41,367 bases of DNA from Verrucomicrobiota bacterium (GTDB lineage Bacteria > Verrucomicrobiota > Verrucomicrobiia > Verrucomicrobiales > Verrucomicrobiaceae), in contig VFKE01000044.1 of the NCBI GenBank assembly GCA_009885695.1, positions 1 to 41,367 of the forward strand, given 5' to 3'. Position numbers and translations under genes: made by a program. The notes beneath the pieces were generated by a model. The model made no database searches. It saw nothing but the letters and a program-made list of their open reading frames with translations, and was not told where the DNA came from. Shown piece after piece: positions 16,947 through 25,008 of this stretch. Each line of letters starts with the position of its first letter. The stretch's first letter is position 1.

Positions 16947-17471
16947 ATGCGCTTGTATGCGCGCATGTTGCGCAATTCTGGCATCCGCCTTTTACTTCTC
17001 CTTGCTGTTCTGCTGGCAGGCTGCGATTCCGGGGAGCCGGGTCGATTGTCGCTCGACGATTACGAAGGTGCCGAAGGCGAGGCTTTGGTGCGGCATCTTA
17101 TTTTCCAACTGCCGCCGCTGGATCCTGCGGTGCCCAAAACTTACTGCGTGGTGAAAGGGACGAGGCTGGCGAGCACCAGCACGAAATTCGTGGAGCGCAT
17201 GGGCGACCTCAAAATTCGCTTTGTCAGTGGTGAAGTTCTGGTCATGCGCGATCCCGACAAGATGATCGTTGATTCCAGCAGCAATTTGCCGCCGGTGACG
17301 TTGCAAATATCCGAGATCAAACGCACGGGCGAGCACAGCCGTGAGACCATCGGAGGCTGGGCTTATAAGAAGACGTTCGAGCGGCGCAAATACAAGCTGC
17401 AAGACGATGGCCAGGGCTGGGTAGTCACTTCTGGCGAGCGCATCGAGGGAAACTATGAACCGGCGAAATAG
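16947..17471 (+). CDS. Putative lipoprotein of unknown function
   Basis: This 174-residue protein starts MRLYARMLRNSGIRLLLLLAVLLAGC; the lipobox LLAGC predicts lipidation at Cys26. The mature part (YCVVKGTRLASTSTKFVERM, VLVMRDPDKMIVDSS, VTLQISEIKRTGEHS) has no motif I recognise and appears beta-rich. An in-frame ATG at 16965 would give a shorter but still normal signal. The gene diverges from sdhC; their starts are about 110 bases apart and share an AT-poor intergenic region. Confidence 0.75.
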   Translation: MRLYARMLRNSGIRLLLLLAVLLAGCDSGEPGRLSLDDYEGAEGEALVRHLIFQLPPLDPAVPKTYCVVKGTRLASTSTKFVERMGDLKIRFVSGEVLVMRDPDKMIVDSSSNLPPVTLQISEIKRTGEHSRETIGGWAYKKTFERRKYKLQDDGQGWVVTSGERIEGNYEPAK

Positions 17472-17566
17472 CCGTTCCTGGAGGTAATTGACACTACTTC
17501 CAAAGTATCCGTCCAAAACGAGTTACATGCTGCAATAGTTTTTCGCTTCATCTTCCCGGATCCGCC

Positions 17567-18865
17567 ATGAAATATTCGCTCATTTCCTGCATCCTTGTCT
17601 GTCTTGGCGCTCTCACTCTGACCGCCCATGCTGACGATTGGCCGCGCTTTCGCGGGCCGAACGGTTCCGGGGTAAGCAACGTCTCAAATTTGCCGGACAG
17701 GATCGATGATTCCAACACCATCTGGAAAGTTGAAGTGGGAACAGGCTGGTCATCGCCCGTGCTTTTCGGAAGTATAATCGTCCTCACCAGTGAGACCGGG
17801 GCCGGCAAGCGGGCGGTGATTTGTCTCAACACCGCGAGCGGCAAGGAACTCTGGCGTCACGAGGAGACCTTCATCGAGCACAAGAAGCACAACTTTAACA
17901 GCTTCGCGAGCAGCACGCCCTTCATTGATGCCGGGCGCATTTACGTGAGCTGGAGCAACGGTGCCGCGATCCAGGCTCTGGCGCTTGATCACAGTGGCAA
18001 GGTGCTCTGGCGCAATGATCGCGTCGCCGATTACATCCATGAGCACGGCACCGGCGTTTCAGCAGTCGTTGTTGATGACATCATGATTGTGCGCAGCGAG
18101 TTTGATGCGGAAAAGGATGGAAGAGATCTCACGACTTCGCCCGGGCAGAAGGAATGGAAGAGCGGCATTGTCGGCCTCGATGCCGCGACGGGCAGGCAGG
18201 TCTGGAAACGCGACATCCCGAACTGTCTGAACACTTATTCCACGCCTGTGGTGCGCGATTTGAAGGACGGCAAGCGTGAGTTCATCTGCGCGAACACCAG
18301 CAGCGGCGTGATGGGGATCGATGCGAGAACCGGTCACATGAACTGGCAGCATAACCCGGGATACAGCCTGCGCAGCCTTGGTTCAGGCGTGCTGAGCGAT
18401 GACTTTTACTTTTGCACCTTTGGCACCGGCGGAGGGGTGAAGGAGGTCGCCGCGCTGAATCTCAAATCCGGCAGACCGGTGCCCGTGAAGTTCGATATCC
18501 CCAAGGGTCTGCCCTATGTGCCGTCTCCACTGGTCATCGGCGACCTGATGTATCTTCTCGGCGACGGCGGCATTCTGCGCTGCGTGGAGTTTAAGACCGG
18601 CAAGGTCATTTATGAGGAGCGCATCAACGGCAGCAGCGGCAGCAGCAAATTCTTCAGCAGTCCCGTCGCCGCGGACGGAAAAATATTCTGCGGCAGCCAG
18701 ATGGGCGACCTCATCATCGTGAAAGCTGGACCCAAATTCGAGCAACTCTCCGCGAGCAGGCTGGATTCGCCGATCAACGCCACGCCTGCGATTGCGAACA
18801 ACCGGTTGTATGTTCGCACGGAGAAGTCGCTTTATTGCATGGGTGCGAAGGGTCAGATTCCTTGA
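17567..18865 (+). CDS. Exported PQQ-binding-like beta-propeller repeat protein
   Basis: This 432-residue protein has a Sec signal peptide (MKYSLISCILVCLGALTLTAHA, cleavage before DDW). The mature N-terminus DDWPRFRGPNGSGVS is a signature of PQQ-like beta-propeller proteins common in Verrucomicrobia and Planctomycetes. Propeller-blade motifs with the A-x-G-x-x-x-W pattern recur: TASGKELWRHE, DHSGKVLWRND, AATGRQVWKRD, ARTGHMNWQH, FKTGKVIYEE. No quinoprotein dehydrogenase catalytic residues are evident, so a scaffold or binding role is as likely as an enzymatic one. A run of inverted repeats follows the stop codon. Confidence 0.9.
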   Translation: MKYSLISCILVCLGALTLTAHADDWPRFRGPNGSGVSNVSNLPDRIDDSNTIWKVEVGTGWSSPVLFGSIIVLTSETGAGKRAVICLNTASGKELWRHEETFIEHKKHNFNSFASSTPFIDAGRIYVSWSNGAAIQALALDHSGKVLWRNDRVADYIHEHGTGVSAVVVDDIMIVRSEFDAEKDGRDLTTSPGQKEWKSGIVGLDAATGRQVWKRDIPNCLNTYSTPVVRDLKDGKREFICANTSSGVMGIDARTGHMNWQHNPGYSLRSLGSGVLSDDFYFCTFGTGGGVKEVAALNLKSGRPVPVKFDIPKGLPYVPSPLVIGDLMYLLGDGGILRCVEFKTGKVIYEERINGSSGSSKFFSSPVAADGKIFCGSQMGDLIIVKAGPKFEQLSASRLDSPINATPAIANNRLYVRTEKSLYCMGAKGQIP

Positions 18866-18870
18866 AAGGA

Positions 18871-18964
18871 GGAGCGCGAGCATGGCGAAACCTGCTTGCC
18901 AAACACACTTGCGAGGCCGCAATCAGCATAATTGGCGAGTGGTCTATCGACACGCTCGCGCTCC
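18871..18964. repeat. 94-base inverted-repeat element (MITE-like)
   Basis: GGAGCGCGAGC (18871-18881) and GCTCGCGCTCC (18954-18964) are perfect 11-bp inverted repeats around 72 bases without a gene. The homology continues weakly outward (AAAGGA on the left, TTCATTTTTT on the right). It begins six bases after the stop codon of the beta-propeller gene, so it could also act as an mRNA 3' structure. Confidence 0.7.
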
Positions 18965-18973
18965 TTCATTTTT

Positions 18974-19122
18974 TAGGGCGGTTTAAATAATTTCGCAGCC
19001 CTTCTCAGCCGCGTTCGTAGCCGCGTTCGTAAGAACGCGGGAAATAGGCATGCTTCGTGGCTGCCGTGGCTTCTTCCCGCACTCTTACGAGATGCGGCTA
19101 CGTCTTTTTTAAAAATGCTCTA
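18974..19122 (-). repeat. AGAGC-type palindromic element, copy 4
   Basis: This 149-base copy is in the opposite orientation to copies 1 and 2. It runs from TAGGGCGGTTTAAATAATT to AAAAATGCTCTA and contains the shared core GCATGCTTCGTGGCTGCC. Near its left end AGCCGCGTTCGT is duplicated in tandem, which explains its extra length over copy 1. It abuts copy 5, sharing the TA at 19121-19122. Confidence 0.88.
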
Positions 19123-19290
19123 GAACGGTATAAATAATTACTCAGCCGCGTTCGTAAGAACGCGGGCAATATGGAAGCTCTCCCCGCCGCCGCGAAGCGA
19201 AAACGCGGGAAATAGGCATGCTTCGTGGCTGCCGTGGCTTCTTCCCGCACTCTTGCGAGACGCGGCTACGTTTTTTTTAAAAATGCACTA
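19121..19290 (-). repeat. AGAGC-type palindromic element, copy 5 (long form)
   Basis: This 170-base long-form copy is directly adjacent to copy 4 in the same orientation. It carries the extra segment seen in copy 2 (ATATGGAAGCTCTCCCCGCC and on). Its right end, AAAAATGCACTA, contains the ligA stop codon (TAG on the minus strand at 19288-19290). Confidence 0.88.
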
Positions 19291-21279
19291 GAGCATCGCG
19301 CAGAATTCCGCTTCGCTGATGACCTTCACGCCGAGTTTCACGGCCTTGTCGAGCTTGCTGCCGGCTTCTTCGCCTGCGAGCAGATAGGTTGTCTTGCCGC
19401 TGACGCTGCCGGAAACTTTCCCGCCATTAGCGCGAATGAGGTCGGCGATTTCCTCGCGAGACTGGCTCAGTGAGCCAGTGATGACCCAGGTGGTGCCGGC
19501 CAGATTGTCTGACGCCTGTTTGATCTTTGGATTTGAGAACTGCACGCCAGTAGCTCGCAGCCGTCCCAACAGCGCTTGATTTCGTCCCTCGCGGAACCAG
19601 TCGTGAATGCTCTGAGCCACGATGCCGCCGACATCCTGTACTTTGAGAAGTTCTTCCACGGTGGCACCGGCGAGCGTATCGACCGAGCCATAATACTCCA
19701 TCAGCGATCGGGCTGACGATACGCCTACATGCAGAATTCCGAGTCCAAAGATGAGCCGCCAGGGTGCTTGCTTCTTGCTCTCCTGAATGCCAGCCAGCAG
19801 GTTCTCAATGCTCTTGGCACCCTGTCGTTCCAGTTGTGCGAGCGACAGCTCATTCAAGTCATATAAATCCGCCGGGTCGCGCACCAGTTTAGCATCAACG
19901 AGCTGGGCGACGACCTGCTCGCCAAGGCCGCGAATGTCCATGGCACCGCGATGAGTGAAATGTTCGATGCGCCGTTTCACCTGCTCTGGGCAGTCATGAT
20001 TGGAACAGCGGATGGCCACCTGACTTTCGTCATTCACCACGACCGCCTGGCACACGGGGCAATGCGACGGGGTCGGCACGTGTTTCTCGTCACCGGTGCG
20101 TTTTGCGAGATTGACGCTGACGACGGCGGGAATGACCTCGCCAGCTTTTTCGATGGTGACGAAGTCGCCCACGCGGATGTCTTTGCGCTCGATCTCTTCA
20201 AAGTTGTGCAGCGTGGCGTTGCTTACGGTGCTGCCACTGAGCAAGACGGGTTCCAATCGTGCGACAGGTGTCAGCGCGCCGGTGCGACCAACTTGAATAT
20301 CCACGGCAAGCAGGCGCGTCTCCGCCTGTTCTGCCTGATATTTGTAGGCAATGGCCCAGCGCGGGGCCTTGCTCGTGGCCCCGAGATCGCGCTGCTCGGA
20401 GAAGGCATCCACCTTGATCACCGCTCCGTCGGTCTCGTAGGCAAGATTTTTTCGCTTTTCATCGAGTTCACGAATGGCGGTAATAATTTTCTCATCCGTA
20501 TCGCAGTGCCAGACGAGTTCCGCCTTGGGCAGACCTGCGTTCTTCAGCAGCGTGATGATGTCGCTTTGCGATTCCAGCCTGGCAGCGCCGCCATCACCGA
20601 GACCGTAGAAAATAACTTTGAGCGGGCGTTTGGCGACTTCACGCGGATCGAGCTGCTTGAGCGAGCCAGCGGTGGAATTGCGAGGATTGGCGAAGCGAGC
20701 TTCGCCGGCTTCTTCGCGCTCGTCGTTCATCTTATCGAAGTCCTTGCGGTTCATATAGACTTCGCCGCGCACTTCGAAGGTTTGCGGAACGCTGGCTGGC
20801 AGACGCAGCGGGAGAGATCGGATGGTCTTGATGTTTTGCGTGATGTCGTCGCCAGTGCGGCCATCGCCTCGGGTGGCGGCGTATTTCAGCAAGCCGTCCT
20901 CGTAGCGCACAGCCACAGCGACGCCATCCACCTTGGGTTCGATGATGCAGCGGATGTTTTCTTTGCCCAGGCCCTTCTTCAATCGCGCGTAGAATTCGCG
21001 CAGTTCATTTTCGGAGTAGGTGTTGTCCAGGCTCATCATCGGCACGCGGTGCGTGATCTGCGTGAAGCCTTCGAGCGGCTTGCCTCCGACGCGCTGGGTG
21101 GGCGAGTCCGGCGTGATCAGATCCGGATGCGTGGCTTCAATCCCCTGCAACTCTCGCAGCAGCGCATCGAAGTCGCGGTCGCTGATCTCGGGTCGCGCGT
21201 GTTGATAATAGAGCGCGTTGTGGCGCTCGATTTCTTCGCGCAATCGCGCGGCGCGCTGTTTGGCTTGGCCAGGGTCCAT
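19288..21279 (-). CDS. ligA: NAD-dependent DNA ligase
   Basis: LigA seals nicks during replication and repair using NAD. The 663 residues are full length. In order: the NAD-binding Ia domain (YYQHARPEISDRDFDALL), the adenylation domain with the active-site Lys in CIIEPKVDGVAVAV (KxDG), an OB fold, a Cys4 zinc finger (CPVCQAVVVNDES, then CSNHDC), helix-hairpin-helix repeats, and a C-terminal BRCT domain (GTTWVITGSLSQSREE). The TAG stop lies within the end of palindromic element copy 5. The 23-base spacer to the upstream VanZ-like gene consists of an AACAGGATT-type repeat. Confidence 0.98.
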   Translation of the reverse strand: MDPGQAKQRAARLREEIERHNALYYQHARPEISDRDFDALLRELQGIEATHPDLITPDSPTQRVGGKPLEGFTQITHRVPMMSLDNTYSENELREFYARLKKGLGKENIRCIIEPKVDGVAVAVRYEDGLLKYAATRGDGRTGDDITQNIKTIRSLPLRLPASVPQTFEVRGEVYMNRKDFDKMNDEREEAGEARFANPRNSTAGSLKQLDPREVAKRPLKVIFYGLGDGGAARLESQSDIITLLKNAGLPKAELVWHCDTDEKIITAIRELDEKRKNLAYETDGAVIKVDAFSEQRDLGATSKAPRWAIAYKYQAEQAETRLLAVDIQVGRTGALTPVARLEPVLLSGSTVSNATLHNFEEIERKDIRVGDFVTIEKAGEVIPAVVSVNLAKRTGDEKHVPTPSHCPVCQAVVVNDESQVAIRCSNHDCPEQVKRRIEHFTHRGAMDIRGLGEQVVAQLVDAKLVRDPADLYDLNELSLAQLERQGAKSIENLLAGIQESKKQAPWRLIFGLGILHVGVSSARSLMEYYGSVDTLAGATVEELLKVQDVGGIVAQSIHDWFREGRNQALLGRLRATGVQFSNPKIKQASDNLAGTTWVITGSLSQSREEIADLIRANGGKVSGSVSGKTTYLLAGEEAGSKLDKAVKLGVKVISEAEFCAML

Positions 21280-21282
21280 GCG

Positions 21283-21310
21283 GACAGGATTAACAAGATT
21301 TATCAGGATT
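21283..21310. repeat. Dispersed GACAGGATTAACAAGATT repeat, copy 1
   Basis: GACAGGATTAACAAGATT followed by TATCAGGATT fills the spacer between the VanZ-like gene and ligA and runs over the VanZ-like stop codon. A closely matching inverted copy is at 36758-36785. Similar AACAGGATTAA-type repeats are scattered through many bacterial genomes. Confidence 0.6.
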
Positions 21311-21701
21311 CACAAGAGAGTCCTGGTTTGAAAACGCGAAGCAGGCAGTTGCCGCCCAGTGCACCGAGCAATCCTCCCAGGCTGTCGGCCATCCAGTCGT
21401 AGGGATCGTTGCCGCTGCGATTGGGCGTGAATGTCTGGTGCCATTCATCGAAAGCGCCGACCGCCGAGCAAAATACGATGGTGATGAGGGATGTCGCCAG
21501 CAAGCCCAGCGCGGGCTTTTTGAGCCGCAGTCCGACGAAAAGCAGAATGCCGCCGAGCATGAAGTAGGCAGCGTGAAGGACCTTGTCCTTGTTGTGGAAC
21601 TGAGGGCCCGGAGGGTGCAATCGCGACTGGGAGGAGAACAAGAACAGAACGGCAAACCAGACGGCGAAAAGGCTGAACCAAAAGCGGGGACGGACGGGCA
21701 T
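21303..21701 (-). CDS. VanZ-like membrane protein
   Basis: This 132-residue protein has four hydrophobic segments (FWFSLFAVWFAVLFLFSS; AAYFMLGGILLFVGL; LGLLATSLITIVFCSAVG; the C-terminal SLGGLLGALGGNCLL). The VanZ-family signature residues are visible: DKVLHAAYFMLGG after the first helix and GAFDEWHQTFTPNRSG, with DWMADSLGG after the third. The family is named after a teicoplanin-resistance accessory protein, but most members have no known function. It lies in a tight minus-strand run from the toxin-antitoxin pair to ligA. Confidence 0.85.
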   Translation of the reverse strand: MPVRPRFWFSLFAVWFAVLFLFSSQSRLHPPGPQFHNKDKVLHAAYFMLGGILLFVGLRLKKPALGLLATSLITIVFCSAVGAFDEWHQTFTPNRSGNDPYDWMADSLGGLLGALGGNCLLRVFKPGLSCES

Positions 21702-21728
21702 GGAAGGATGGAGGCAGAGCCGTCCGTG

Positions 21729-22007
21729 CTAGTCTTTCATTTCACTTTCCATGCGCTCGCTGAGCCATTGCTTGATCATACTCTGGTAGTTCAGGAAGCG
21801 GCGGCGTGCGACGCGCTTGATGCGGCTGAGCATGCGCGGGTCGAAGCGCAGTGTGATGGTGGTGGATTCGCGCACATTGGGATGGTGCAGCGATGTTTGC
21901 ATGAGGCGCCCGTGGATCTGATGCGTCGCCCAGTAAACGGCTTCTTCCTTCTCGCTTCCGAATGGCGGCAGGTCTGTCCAGGCGTGGATGTATTTCATGC
22001 TGGTCAT
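21729..22007 (-). CDS. CopG/BrnA-like ribbon-helix-helix antitoxin
   Basis: This 92-residue protein ends with a ribbon-helix-helix-like segment: STTITLRFDPRMLSRIKRVARRRFLNYQSMIKQWLSERM, in which TITLRF is the DNA-binding strand and the YQSMIKQWLSERM helix closes the fold. It follows the BrnT-like toxin gene by 18 bases, in the toxin-first order typical of brnTA, where BrnA neutralises BrnT and represses the operon. The N-terminal TDLPPFGSEKEEAVYWATH is the usual linker-type region of such antitoxins. An in-frame ATG at 21998 is an alternative start. Confidence 0.8.
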   Translation of the reverse strand: MTSMKYIHAWTDLPPFGSEKEEAVYWATHQIHGRLMQTSLHHPNVRESTTITLRFDPRMLSRIKRVARRRFLNYQSMIKQWLSERMESEMKD

Positions 22008-22025
22008 GCGGTGGACAGATGCTGT

Positions 22026-22307
22026 TTATATTTCCTCGGATCTCTTGCGATCGTAAAAGTGCTCCTCCTCGGGCGTCATCAGGCGGGCGTAGATCACGCG
22101 GTATTTCTTTCCGTCTGTCCAGAAGACGGAAAAAATTCCGTGGTCGGAGAGTGATTTGCCGAGTGAATAATATCGCGCCGAGTGTCGGCTGGAACTTTCC
22201 CCGTCGGGCAGGAACTTGAGGGCGAAGGGATCTTCAAATGACTCTTCAATATCCTTCGGCGGAAGCACCGAAAGATCAAAGGGAACATCTATCCAGTCAA
22301 AGTCCAT
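22026..22307 (-). CDS. BrnT-family ribonuclease toxin
   Basis: This 93-residue protein has the BrnT core pattern. FEDPFALKFLPDGESSSRHSARYYSLGKS corresponds to the DP-x-A-x-x-F-D-x-x-H-S-x-x-E-x-R-x-x-x-x-G stretch, followed by FSVFWTDGKKYRVIYARLMTPEEEHFYDRK, where BrnT has V-x-x-T-E-R...R-I-I-S-A-R-x-A-T-x-x-E. BrnT toxins are RelE-fold ribonucleases that block translation. The usual N-terminal NxxKHGV segment is not clear here, so the family N-terminus has diverged. It is the first gene of the toxin-antitoxin pair. Confidence 0.78.
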   Translation of the reverse strand: MDFDWIDVPFDLSVLPPKDIEESFEDPFALKFLPDGESSSRHSARYYSLGKSLSDHGIFSVFWTDGKKYRVIYARLMTPEEEHFYDRKRSEEI

Positions 22308-22353
22308 GCTGATCGCAGTCGGGTTGGATTAAAATGAAATGCAATAAATCAGC

Positions 22354-22731
22354 CTATTCGTTGCGCTGGAGCAATTCAACCTCATATCCTTCCGGTGCAT
22401 CAATAAAAGCAAACCAGCCGCTGGCGCTTTCCGTGGGGCCGTCGGACAGCGGGAAGCCTTTTGCAGCGGCTTGTTTGGCGAAAGCCTGGATGTCATCCAC
22501 CTCAAAGGCGAGGTGGGTCAGGTCCGGCCCGATGATGACCGGACCGCTGGCTGGGTAGCAGCAGATTTCGATGAGTTCCTCGCTTTGAGGCGCCTTGAGG
22601 AAGACAAGTTCCGAGCCGCGAGGAGATTTGTGACGGCGAACCTCGGTGAGGCCCAGCACGTCTTTGTAGAAGGAGACCGATTTTTCGAGATCGGCTACGC
22701 GGTAACGGGTGTGATGGAGTTTCTTGACCAT
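22354..22731 (-). CDS. VOC-family glyoxalase I-like protein
   Basis: This 125-residue protein begins MVKKLHHTRYRVADLEKS and has two beta-alpha-beta-beta-beta modules. The four metal-ligand positions of glyoxalase I are recognisable: His in LHHTRYRV, Glu in EELIEICCY, His in LTHLAFEV and Glu in YEVELLQ. It is probably a lactoylglutathione lyase-type enzyme or a close relative; the substrate is not certain. The ATG at 22731 fits the family N-terminus, while an open frame upstream to 22830 has no family similarity. It diverges from xylB. Confidence 0.88.
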   Translation of the reverse strand: MVKKLHHTRYRVADLEKSVSFYKDVLGLTEVRRHKSPRGSELVFLKAPQSEELIEICCYPASGPVIIGPDLTHLAFEVDDIQAFAKQAAAKGFPLSDGPTESASGWFAFIDAPEGYEVELLQRNE

Positions 22732-22839
22732 GTCAAAATGCGCGCTTCCAGTGGCGGCTGCCTTCAGCGTAAGCTGAATGCGTTCCGCAGCAAGCGCGGA
22801 AGTAAGCACCCTTCGACAAAACCAACACAACCGTCAGCC

Positions 22840-24339
22840 ATGTATTTTTTAGGCATCGACAGCGGAACTCAAAGCACCAAGGCCATCGTTCTCGATTACG
22901 AGACCGGGCGGATCGTCGCCAGTGCCCACCGCAAATACGATCTCATCGCAGGACTGCCGCCCGGTCATCTGGAGCAGCATTCCTCAGATTGGGTCCAGGC
23001 CACCGATGAAGCCGTTGCGGAATGCGTACAGCAGCTCGGTGCGGACCGGTCAAAAATCGCCGGCATCGGCGTCAGTGGCCAGCAGCATGGACTGGTGGTG
23101 CTGGATGCGAAAGACGAAGTGGTGCGTCCGGCGAAGCTCTGGTGCGACACCTCAACGGCTGCTCAGTGCGACCAGATCGCGCACGAGTTTGGCGGCCAGC
23201 CGGGCTGCATTCATCTGGCCGGTAACGCGATGCTGCCGGGCTACACGATTCCCAAGCTTCTCTGGCTGAAACAGAACGAGCCGGAGAATTTCGCCAGGGT
23301 GGCGACGATCCTCCTGCCGCACGATTATCTCAATTTCTGGCTCAGTGGTGTCAAGCGCATGGAATACGGCGACGCCAGCGGCATGGGCATTCTCAATATT
23401 CGCACCCGCGAATGGTGTTACGAAATCTGCGACTTTATTGATAAACGCGTGCGTGACATGCTGCCGCCTCTGGGATCATCGTTGGAAGCTCATGGTGTTC
23501 TGCGTCCTGAACTCGCGAAGAAGTGGGGCTTGTCCGAGAAGGTGGTGATCAGCGCCGGCGGTGGAGACAACATGATGGGCGCGATCGGCACCGGCAATGT
23601 GAAGCCCGGCGTCATCACCGCGAGCTTCGGCACCAGCGGCACGCTCTACGGCGTGGCTGCGGAACCGGTGGTCGATGGCCAGGGCGAGGTCGCTGCGTTC
23701 TGCGACAGCACTGACCAGTGGCTGCCGCTGGTCTGCACGATGAATGTCACTGTCGTGACCGAGCAGGTGCGCGAGATGTTTGGCTGGAGCATTGCCCAGC
23801 TCGAAGCTGCGGTGGCCAGCGCACCTGCAGGCGCGGAGGGCATCATGTTCCTGCCGTATCTCAATGGCGAACGCACGCCGAACCTGCCTGACGGCACCGG
23901 TATATTGCACGGTTTGCGCACGACCAACATGACGCCGCAGAATCTCGCGCGCGCCGCAGTCGAGGGAGCGACCCTGGGACTGGCCTATGGTTTGCGGCGG
24001 TTCCGTGAACTGGGAATGAATCCGAAGGAAATCCGGCTGACCGGTGGTGGCTCGCAGAGCAAAGCCTGGCGGCAGGTCGCAGCGGATGTTTTCAACGCCG
24101 AGGTGGTCACGCTCGCGACGGCTGAAGGTGCGGCACTCGGCGCGGCCATCCAAGCGGCTTTTGCGACATTGAATCCCGCGAAAAAGTTTAAGCATATCGA
24201 GGAACTCACGGCCCGGCTGGTGGCGCTTGATGAAAGCACGCGCTGCAAACCTCATGTTGCCAATGTGGCGCTTTACGGTGAGCGGCTGGAAAAGCTCACC
24301 GGCCTCACGCGCCGGCTGCACGAAGTCGAATACCTCTGA
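22840..24339 (+). CDS. xylB: Xylulokinase (FGGY carbohydrate kinase)
   Basis: XylB phosphorylates D-xylulose to xylulose-5-phosphate for the pentose phosphate pathway. The 499-residue protein has the N-terminal phosphate-binding loop FLGIDSGTQSTKAIVLD, the xylulokinase-type SGQQHGLVVLD, the catalytic Asp243 in GGGDNMMGAIGTG, and the C-terminal FGGY region LTGGGSQSKAWRQVAADVF. MYFLGID at 22840 is the natural start. It is followed after 3 bases by a DUF374 gene and then folD, so the three probably form one operon. No xylose isomerase gene is in the window. Confidence 0.95.
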   Translation: MYFLGIDSGTQSTKAIVLDYETGRIVASAHRKYDLIAGLPPGHLEQHSSDWVQATDEAVAECVQQLGADRSKIAGIGVSGQQHGLVVLDAKDEVVRPAKLWCDTSTAAQCDQIAHEFGGQPGCIHLAGNAMLPGYTIPKLLWLKQNEPENFARVATILLPHDYLNFWLSGVKRMEYGDASGMGILNIRTREWCYEICDFIDKRVRDMLPPLGSSLEAHGVLRPELAKKWGLSEKVVISAGGGDNMMGAIGTGNVKPGVITASFGTSGTLYGVAAEPVVDGQGEVAAFCDSTDQWLPLVCTMNVTVVTEQVREMFGWSIAQLEAAVASAPAGAEGIMFLPYLNGERTPNLPDGTGILHGLRTTNMTPQNLARAAVEGATLGLAYGLRRFRELGMNPKEIRLTGGGSQSKAWRQVAADVFNAEVVTLATAEGAALGAAIQAAFATLNPAKKFKHIEELTARLVALDESTRCKPHVANVALYGERLEKLTGLTRRLHEVEYL

Positions 24340-24342
24340 GGC

Positions 24343-24978
24343 ATGGCCAAAATCCGCCTGAAGAATCCTGGCAAGCCCATCGCGTGGCTCATCCGCGCCA
24401 TTTGCGAAACCCTGCGCTTCCGCGTGGTGGATCACTCGGGCATCACGGGGCAGGACATGGATCAGCGCACCTGGATATTCTGGCACAACCGCATGTTTAT
24501 TTTTCCGTGGCTGCACCAGAGTCTTTTTCCTGGCCGGCGCGGGGCGGTGCTCACCAGCGCCAGCGGCGACGGACAGATCATTGCTGACGTCTGCGCGGAT
24601 TTCGGATTTTTTCCGGTTCGTGGCTCCAGTTCCCGGCGTGGCGCGCAGGCATTTATGGCGCTGGCGGACTGCGTAAAGGCCGGACATGACATCGGGGTCA
24701 CGCCCGATGGTCCGCGCGGTCCGCGTTACCGGATGAACATGGGGGTGATCAAACTGGCGCAGCTCACCGGAGGGAAGCTGATGCCGGTGCATGTTCGCTA
24801 TGACCGCGCGCTTCGTTTGCCTACTTGGGATGGCTTTCAGATTCCGCTGCCGTTTTCCGTTGTTGAAATCGAGATCACCAGCCCGTTCACGGTTCCGCGT
24901 CGCATGACGGAGGAAGAGTGCGAGCAGCAGCGTGCGGAACTGGAGCGCAGGATGATCGCCGGTGCGGGTGAGGGTTGA
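24343..24978 (+). CDS. DUF374 lysophospholipid acyltransferase-like protein
   Basis: This 211-residue protein has LPLAT-type motifs. IFWHNRMFIFPW has the His of the HxxxxD-like block. LTSASGDGQIIADVCADFGFFPVRGSSSRRG is the second block. DIGVTPDGPRGPRYRMNMGVI is the DUF374 hallmark TPDGPRGP. DUF374 proteins are thought to be acyltransferases of lipid A or phospholipid metabolism, but the acceptor is unproven. It lies between xylB (3-base gap) and folD. There is no strong membrane helix apart from an N-terminal amphipathic part. Confidence 0.88.
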   Translation: MAKIRLKNPGKPIAWLIRAICETLRFRVVDHSGITGQDMDQRTWIFWHNRMFIFPWLHQSLFPGRRGAVLTSASGDGQIIADVCADFGFFPVRGSSSRRGAQAFMALADCVKAGHDIGVTPDGPRGPRYRMNMGVIKLAQLTGGKLMPVHVRYDRALRLPTWDGFQIPLPFSVVEIEITSPFTVPRRMTEEECEQQRAELERRMIAGAGEG

Positions 24979-25008
24979 TTGATGGGCGGCGTGCTGCTAA
25001 CGAATGCC

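Noticed and set aside
17488-17493. Perfect TTGACA -35 box upstream of the beta-propeller gene
   Set aside because: No acceptable -10 hexamer lies 16-18 bases downstream (the sequence there is GTCCAA), so I do not call a promoter.
19951-21402. 483-codon plus-strand open frame across ligA
   Set aside because: It is antisense to a complete, motif-rich NAD-dependent ligase gene; the high GC content keeps the opposite frame open.
23476-24792. 438-codon minus-strand open frame across xylB and the DUF374 gene
   Set aside because: It spans two genuine plus-strand genes and their boundary and has no recognisable domain.
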